Source of the DNA: DATCIH01 sp036507955
GTDB lineage: Bacteria; Bacillota; Clostridia; Clostridiales; Clostridiaceae
Direction of reading: 5' to 3'
Length of the DNA stretch: 10,647 nt
Assembly (NCBI GenBank): GCA_036507955.1
Contig: DATCIH010000123.1
Coordinates: 1 to 10,647, forward strand
Part shown: one piece after another, positions 7,013-10,647 of the stretch
Layout of the letters: every line of letters starts with the position of its first letter
How positions within the stretch are numbered: the stretch's first letter is position 1
Program-made: the position numbers and the translations under genes
The notes under the pieces: generated by a model
The model's input: only the letters and a program-made list of their open reading frames with translations
What the model was told of the DNA's origin: nothing
Databases searched by the model: none

Positions 7013-7052
7013 AAAAAACACCTGAAGCAAAAATTTACTTCAAGTGTTTTTT
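7013..7052 (-). terminator. Rho-independent terminator of dapF
   Basis: On the minus strand, AACACTTGAAG pairs with CTTCAGGTGTT, with one T-G pair, around a ten-base loop. A run of T follows immediately. It lies 13 bases after the dapF stop and before the pilB start region, so dapF and the pilus operon are separate transcription units. The A-run on the other side makes the structure look bidirectional, but no plus-strand gene ends here. Confidence 0.85.
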
Positions 7053-7065
7053 AAGAATTATACAG

Positions 7066-7884
7066 TTATATCTCTATATCCGTTACAAAAGATACCTCTG
7101 CAGGCCCTGTCATAAAGGTGCCTTCGGTGGTAATCTCCACCATAAGTTCCCCACCAGGAACCTTAACCTTTACCAATGAATTCGTTAAGCCAAAAAGGTT
7201 GGTAACTACAGCGCAGGCGCAGCTTCCAGTACCACAGGACAACGTAGGCCCTGCTCCCCTTTCCCAGGTCTTTACCATAATTTCAGTTGGGCTTATTACC
7301 TGACAAAAATTAACGTTTGTTCCTATTGGGAATCTGATATCCTTTTCAATAAAGCCCCCTTCTGTCACATCAAAAGAATTTAAATCCCCTAATATAACTG
7401 TATGCGGAACTCCAAGAAGTAATGAGGTAATAAAATATTCTCTGCCATTAATGATAACTTGATGTTTCAACACTTTCTCCTGGAATATAACTGGAATTTT
7501 CTCTGGATTAAAATCAGGTATTCCCATATTTATTTTAACCCCTATTACCTTATCTTCCTTAAGCTTTAAGAAAGCAGTTTTTATTCCGTCTCCAGTCTTT
7601 ATTTCTATTTCTTTCTTATTAACAATATTATTTTCATATAAATATTTTGCAAAGCATCTAATGCCGTTACCACACATAGTTGCATCAGATCCATCTGCAT
7701 TTATTATTATCATTTCTATATCCGCTTCCTCGCTTTTTCTAGCTACCAATATGCCATCCGCTCCGATGCCATAATGCCTATCACATAGCTTTTCAGCAAT
7801 TGAATTAAGCTCACTTACGTCTAGATCCTTCCCCTCAAATACAATAAAATCATTACCAGTACCCTGCATTTTAGTAAATATCAC
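7066..7884 (-). CDS. dapF: Diaminopimelate epimerase
   Basis: DapF converts LL-diaminopimelate to the meso form, the direct precursor for lysine and for the peptidoglycan cross-link. It is cofactor-independent and uses two cysteines as acid and base. Both are present: Cys71 in ADGSDATMCGNGIRC and Cys217 in GPTLSCGTGSC. The family opening KMQGTGNDF and the substrate-binding WERGAGPT stretch are also visible. I choose the GTG at 7882-7884, giving MIFTKMQG and 272 residues, because AAAGGA lies nine bases upstream and homologues begin in this way. An ATG three codons earlier (7893) has the same AAAGGA touching it, and a GTG at 7908 has no site. The gene is divergent from rqcH and ends at its own terminator. 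Confidence 0.95.
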   Translation of the reverse strand: MIFTKMQGTGNDFIVFEGKDLDVSELNSIAEKLCDRHYGIGADGILVARKSEEADIEMIIINADGSDATMCGNGIRCFAKYLYENNIVNKKEIEIKTGDGIKTAFLKLKEDKVIGVKINMGIPDFNPEKIPVIFQEKVLKHQVIINGREYFITSLLLGVPHTVILGDLNSFDVTEGGFIEKDIRFPIGTNVNFCQVISPTEIMVKTWERGAGPTLSCGTGSCACAVVTNLFGLTNSLVKVKVPGGELMVEITTEGTFMTGPAEVSFVTDIEI

Positions 7885-8018
7885 TGTAACCATTCCTTTC
7901 AAAGACACTGAATTTATTATAAAATACTACATATACTTTATAATATCATTTTTTGTACTATAATTAAATAATAAATGTTATACTTTATACTAAACTAACT
8001 ATAGGAAGGATGTTACTT
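7885..8018. promoter_or_regulatory. Divergent AT-rich promoter region between dapF and rqcH
   Basis: This stretch must drive both genes. For rqcH, TATAAT at 7959-7964 is a candidate -10, but the best -35 at 16 bases (TTTATA, 7937-7942) is weak. For dapF, TATAAT on the minus strand at 7916-7921 has TTATAA 16 bases upstream (7938-7943). The two overlap closely. The rqcH ribosome binding site AGGAAGGA ends eight bases before the ATG at 8019. I see no riboswitch or operator. Confidence 0.4.
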
Positions 8019-9725
8019 ATGGCTTTAGATGGAATATTTATATCAAGTATAGTAAAAGAGCTTAAGGATAAGCTTTTAAATAGTAAAGTAGATAAAATTA
8101 ATCAACCAGAAAGTGATGAAGTATTATTAACCCTACGAGGAGAAAGAAGTACCTTTAAACTCCTTGTTAGCTCTAGTGCTTCTTACCCCAAATTACACCT
8201 TACAGATATTATTAAGCCAAACCCTTTAAAAGCTCCTATGTTTTGTATGGTGCTTAGAAAGCATATTTTAAATGCACGAATTATTAATATTACTCAGTTA
8301 ACAACGGATAGAATAATAAAATTTGATTTTAAAGGTTTAGATGAACTTGGCTATGAGAGTGTTTATAGCTTAATAATTGAAATCATGGGTCGTCACAGCA
8401 ATATAACCTTACTTAGAGATAGGGACAATATTGTTATGGACAGTATAAAGCATATAACTCCAGATATAAGTCAATATAGATCCCTTTTTCCTGGAATAAA
8501 ATATACAGCTTCCCCTCCTACTGAGAAACTGAATCCTTATGCTTTTACTAAAGATGAATATGTGAATTATATAAAGGAAAAGGAATTATCCTTTGAAATG
8601 AACTTTTTTTCAAAAGTATTTACAGGAGTTTCAAAGCAGCTATCTAAGGAGTTATACCTTAGACTTAATCCAATTGATGATAGTTCCTTTAAGCTTATAC
8701 AAGATACCTTTTATAGCATGAAGGATGGGAATTTTGAATATTTTCTTTATAGCGAACCTAAAGGGGTTAAAGACTTCTATTGCCTTAATATGGAAAGCCT
8801 TAAAGAGTATACTTCTACTGAATATACTTCTCCTTCGAAGCTACTGGAGGATTTTTATTATCAAAAGGATAGATCCGATAGACTTAATTCTAAAAGTGCA
8901 GATCTTCAAAGGATGATTAACACAAATATAGAGCGTTGCCTAAAGAAAATTGATATCTGGGATAATACCTTAAGAGATTGTGTAACCAAGGATAAACTTA
9001 AACTTTATGGGGAGCTTTTGACTGCAAATATTTACAGTTTTAAAAAAGGTGATAAAGATATAAAGGTTTTAAATTATTATAGTGAAGAAGAGGAATATAT
9101 TAATATCCCCTTAGATGCAAATAAGACTCCCTCTGAGATAATACAAAACTATTACAGAAGATATAATAAAATGAAAAAGTCTGAAGAGATGGCTATAAGT
9201 CAGAAAAAGGTTACCGTGGAAGAGCTAGATTATCTTCAGTCAGTTTTCACAAATATAAAAAATTGCGAGGGCTATGATGAAATAGAAGAAATAAGAAAAG
9301 AGCTTATGGCCTCCGGATATATAAAATTTAAAAAAAGTGAAAAAAGGAAGCCAGTAACTCCAAAGCCTTCCCATTACCTTTCTAAGGATGGAATTGATAT
9401 TTTTGTAGGTAAAAATAATATTCAAAATGATTATTTGACGCTAAAATTTGCTGATAAACATGACTTATGGCTCCATACAAAAAATATACCTGGGTCCCAC
9501 GTTATAATAAAAAAGTTTGGTGATATTCCAGAAGATACACTGCTAGAAGCCGCCAATCTTGCAGCTTATTATAGTAAAGGCAAGGATGGAGTTAAGATAG
9601 CTGTAGATTATACTGAAGTTCGTAATGTACGAAAACCATCCGGTGCAAAACCTGGTATGGTAATATATTATACTAATAAAACTATATATGTTGATCCAGC
9701 AACACCACTTTTGAAAAAGATATGA
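8019..9725 (+). CDS. rqcH: RqcH, NFACT-family ribosome quality control factor (older name: fibronectin-binding protein)
   Basis: RqcH binds the obstructed 50S subunit with peptidyl-tRNA and recruits tRNA-Ala, so that C-terminal alanine tails mark stalled products for degradation. The 568-residue protein shows the full NFACT layout. The NFACT-N domain starts MALDGIF and contains Asp97-Arg98 (TTDRII), the pair required for activity in Bacillus RqcH, and EIMGRHSNITLL (121-132). A helical coiled-coil middle follows at about 275-430. The NFACT-R domain contains HDLWLHTKNIPGSHVII (481-497) and VRNVRKPSGAKPGMV. The ATG at 8019 is preferred because AGGAAGGA lies eight bases upstream. The ATG at 8010 overlaps that site. 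No key residue appears lost. The stop overlaps the start of the next small gene by ATGA. Confidence 0.96.
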   Translation: MALDGIFISSIVKELKDKLLNSKVDKINQPESDEVLLTLRGERSTFKLLVSSSASYPKLHLTDIIKPNPLKAPMFCMVLRKHILNARIINITQLTTDRIIKFDFKGLDELGYESVYSLIIEIMGRHSNITLLRDRDNIVMDSIKHITPDISQYRSLFPGIKYTASPPTEKLNPYAFTKDEYVNYIKEKELSFEMNFFSKVFTGVSKQLSKELYLRLNPIDDSSFKLIQDTFYSMKDGNFEYFLYSEPKGVKDFYCLNMESLKEYTSTEYTSPSKLLEDFYYQKDRSDRLNSKSADLQRMINTNIERCLKKIDIWDNTLRDCVTKDKLKLYGELLTANIYSFKKGDKDIKVLNYYSEEEEYINIPLDANKTPSEIIQNYYRRYNKMKKSEEMAISQKKVTVEELDYLQSVFTNIKNCEGYDEIEEIRKELMASGYIKFKKSEKRKPVTPKPSHYLSKDGIDIFVGKNNIQNDYLTLKFADKHDLWLHTKNIPGSHVIIKKFGDIPEDTLLEAANLAAYYSKGKDGVKIAVDYTEVRNVRKPSGAKPGMVIYYTNKTIYVDPATPLLKKI

Positions 9726-10000
9726 AAAGATTGTTAAAGTTTAATCCTATTATTGAATCAGGAGAGGAATTGGGTGGATATACTATTTCATTAAATGAAA
9801 TTGATATGTACGGAGAGGGTACCACTATAGAAGTAGCAAAGGAAGACTTAATAGATGCTATTAATGAGTATGTTACCATTTATATAAAGCAAATAGACCT
9901 GTTTAGTAAAGTTGAGAAAATTGAGAAACAAGTTTATATGTTAAAATTAATAAGATGCGATGGTAATCGAGATCAAATTAAGAAAGAAATAGGTTTATAA
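9722..10000 (+). CDS. HicB-like small protein (possible orphan antitoxin)
   Basis: This is a 92-residue protein. The segment GGYTISLNEIDMYGEGTTIEVAKEDLIDAINEYV (about residues 18-51) fits the HicB/UPF0150 pattern: a GGY strand, an acidic turn, G-x-T, then an EA-type amphipathic helix. The C-terminal 40 residues are charged and helical. HicB proteins neutralise HicA mRNA interferases and often carry a C-terminal DNA-binding domain, which I do not recognise here. The ATG shares ATGA with the rqcH stop, and no real ribosome binding site is visible, so it would depend on coupling to rqcH. No HicA-like reading frame is present upstream. Downstream, an ATG at 10006 opens only nine codons. It could be an orphan antitoxin, a fold-alike of other function, or a fragment joined to the rqcH operon by deletion. 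Confidence 0.5.
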   Translation: MKRLLKFNPIIESGEELGGYTISLNEIDMYGEGTTIEVAKEDLIDAINEYVTIYIKQIDLFSKVEKIEKQVYMLKLIRCDGNRDQIKKEIGL

Positions 10001-10062
10001 GCATATGCCTATACGATTTAGCATGGTGGCATAGGAAAAGATGGGGTATGGAGGATTTTATG

Positions 10063-10086
10063 GAAAATAAGTTATAACTTATTTTC
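10063..10086. repeat. 24-bp perfect palindrome
   Basis: Bases 10063-10074 are the exact reverse complement of 10075-10086, with no spacer; the centre is GTTATAAC. It begins inside a five-codon reading frame (ATG at 10060-10062) preceded by a strong GGAGG. No T-run follows, so it is not an ordinary terminator. It could be a dimeric protein site or simply a relic in decaying sequence. Confidence 0.8.
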
Positions 10087-10089
10087 GTT

Positions 10090-10119
10090 CCAACATCAGC
10101 AGGTGTGGACGTTTTTTTT
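10090..10119 (+). terminator. Weak candidate terminator after rqcH and the HicB-like gene
   Basis: CCAACA (10090-10095) can pair with TGTGG (10104-10108) with one bulged base. After ACG there is a run of eight T on the plus strand. The stem is short, so this is tentative. No better plus-strand terminator lies between 10001 and 10200. Confidence 0.25.
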
Positions 10120-10158
10120 ACACGTGTAAATCGTTGCCGTATCCCTAGTAAAATAACG

Positions 10159-10197
10159 AAAAAACACCATACCAATTGTGCTACTAATTGGTATGGT
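10159..10197 (-). terminator. Rho-independent terminator of the minus-strand small gene
   Basis: ACCATACCAATT (10166-10177) and AATTGGTATGGT (10186-10197) form a perfect 12-bp stem with an eight-base loop. On the minus strand it is followed by G and six T (10159-10164). It lies 19 bases beyond the stop of the broken coiled-coil gene, whose transcript it would end. Confidence 0.8.
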
Positions 10198-10216
10198 TAA
10201 TTATCTTTCATGGACC

Positions 10217-10456
10217 TCAAAAACGAACCCGTTGAATCTCAGGATTTCTTACTTCTAAAATCTCTACAATTATCTTACTCAGATCTTTTTTAGTATCAGT
10301 TCTAAACTCGGTTAAGTCTGCGGTCTGATCCACAACTGAATCCAACTTCTTTTCAATTCTGACCTAGCTAACTTTCATATCTTTAATATCATACTGAATA
10401 GGCTTTAATTTTTCATCAAATAACATGCCCAAAGCTTCTAATAATTCTTTATCCAT
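10217..10456 (-). pseudogene. Small coiled-coil protein gene interrupted by an in-frame TAG
   Basis: From an ATG at 10454-10456, the frame reads MDKELLEALGMLFDEKLKPI, then meets TAG at codon 31 (10364-10366). It continues in the same frame as VRIEKKLDSVVDQTADLTEF and on to a TGA at 10217-10219, 79 sense and stop codons in all before that TGA. Both halves have the heptad-rich, charged character of small clostridial coiled-coil proteins of unknown role. The continuity on both sides of one stop points to a single mutation, for example CAG to TAG, rather than chance. No ribosome binding site is visible before the ATG, and the C-terminal part looks short. The terminator downstream is intact, suggesting recent decay. 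Amber suppression is possible but has no support here. Confidence 0.65.
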
Positions 10457-10471
10457 AAATTTATTAAAAAT

Positions 10472-10535
10472 TAGCAGGAAACCACTATCACTTTAAGGTA
10501 GTGGAAGAATGCTCATGACCATCCCTAACCTGCTA
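10472..10535. repeat. Stem-loop similar to the one near tnpB (copy 2)
   Basis: TAGCAGG (10472-10478) can pair with CCTGCTA (10529-10535). Inside it, CCACTATC (10482-10489) pairs with GGTAGTGG (10497-10504), with one T-G on the plus strand, around loop ACTTTAA. The GGTAGTGGA core (10497-10505) is identical to the reverse complement of 338-346. The outer arms differ from those of copy 1 yet can still pair (TTAGG/CCTAA there). On the minus strand it lies directly after the stop codon of the IscB-like frame, as an element end would. Confidence 0.45.
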
Positions 10536-10647
10536 TCCTCCTTTCCCATAATAGACTTTTTCTAGTGTCAAATAACTGTAAATTTCTATAACTAGCACTT
10601 GCATGTATTTTAGTCCCATTTAATGTCCTCAAGTCGAAATAACCACT
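10525..10647 (-). CDS. C-terminal end of an IscB-like (RRXRR/HNH, IS200-IS605-associated) protein, runs off right edge
   Basis: The last 40 codons of a minus-strand gene are visible, ending at TAG (10525-10527). They read SGYFDLRTLNG, then KIHASASYRNLQLF, and finish LLWERRIAG. The pattern SG-(Y/S/N)-F-(D/N)-(L/I), a short gap with glycine, and SY-(R/K)-x-x-x-L resembles the C-terminus of IscB-type HNH nucleases as I remember them. No catalytic part is visible, so the call rests on a short tail. IscB proteins are RNA-guided nickases/nucleases, ancestral relatives of Cas9, carried by IS200/IS605-type elements. A stem-loop similar to the one beside tnpB overlaps the stop. It could instead be the tail of an unrelated protein. 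Confidence 0.4.
   Translation of the reverse strand, partial: SGYFDLRTLNGTKIHASASYRNLQLFDTRKSLLWERRIAG

Noticed and set aside
7118..7303. Plus-strand 61-codon frame
   Set aside because: It is antisense to the conserved C-terminal half of dapF, including the catalytic cysteine.
8725..9425. Short frames inside rqcH (63 codons plus, 61 codons minus)
   Set aside because: They are shadows of rqcH, which is intact and full length.
9682..9879. Minus-strand 65-codon frame
   Set aside because: It is antisense to the rqcH end and the HicB-like gene, with no start signals.
9978..10175. Minus-strand 65-codon frame overlapping the end of the HicB-like gene
   Set aside because: It has no ribosome binding site and no recognisable motif, and it begins inside the terminator stem. 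The plus strand here also holds a loosely open frame broken by TAA, but with no recognisable product.
10540..10590. Minus-strand promoter beginning with TTGACA
   Set aside because: TATTAT follows after only 12 bases and no -10 lies at 17. The stretch is within the coding end of the IscB-like frame.

Overview
The window looks like chromosomal DNA of a low-GC Gram-positive anaerobe, most likely Clostridium or a close relative. The DNA is AT-rich, ribosome binding sites are strong (AAGGAGG/AAGGTG types), several starts are TTG or GTG, and the core genes (efp, a YqhT-type M24 peptidase, dapF, rqcH) resemble clostridial/Bacillus versions. Nothing in the sequence fixes the species.

Layout, left to right. 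Bases 1-215 (minus strand) are the 5' part of a TnpB (IS200/IS605 OrfB) gene that runs off the left edge. Its upstream region carries a 15-bp hairpin and a second stem-loop. Next, on the minus strand, come efp and an M24 Xaa-Pro-type peptidase, with a good sigma-A promoter in front of the peptidase. Upstream of them, also on the minus strand, is a seven-gene type IV pilus/ComG-like operon. Read in transcription order it is: assembly ATPase (PilB/ComGA), platform protein (PilC/ComGB), a ComGC-like pilin, a GspH/FimT-like pseudopilin, and three more small pseudopilin-like proteins. The last four junctions overlap by 4 to 23 bp. The operon has the machinery for an extracellular pilus or pseudopilus. 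No prepilin peptidase, PilM/N/O or retraction ATPase is in the window.

A terminator separates this operon from dapF (lysine/peptidoglycan precursor synthesis). dapF is divergent from rqcH, the ribosome-quality-control factor, on the plus strand. A 92-codon HicB-like small gene overlaps the rqcH stop codon. The last 650 bases look like an accessory or decaying area: palindromes, a minus-strand terminator, a small coiled-coil gene broken by an in-frame TAG, and at the right edge the last 40 codons of a protein that resembles the C-terminus of IscB-type nucleases.

The observations most worth a second look are these. (1) Three tandem 18-bp palindromic units sit inside the leader peptide of a pseudopilin, in frame, and carry the stop codon of the gene before it. 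(2) A similar stem-loop occurs beside both edge mobile-element genes, in opposite orientation. (3) The HicB-like gene is attached to rqcH with no intact toxin partner visible. I do not claim a wholly new system here.
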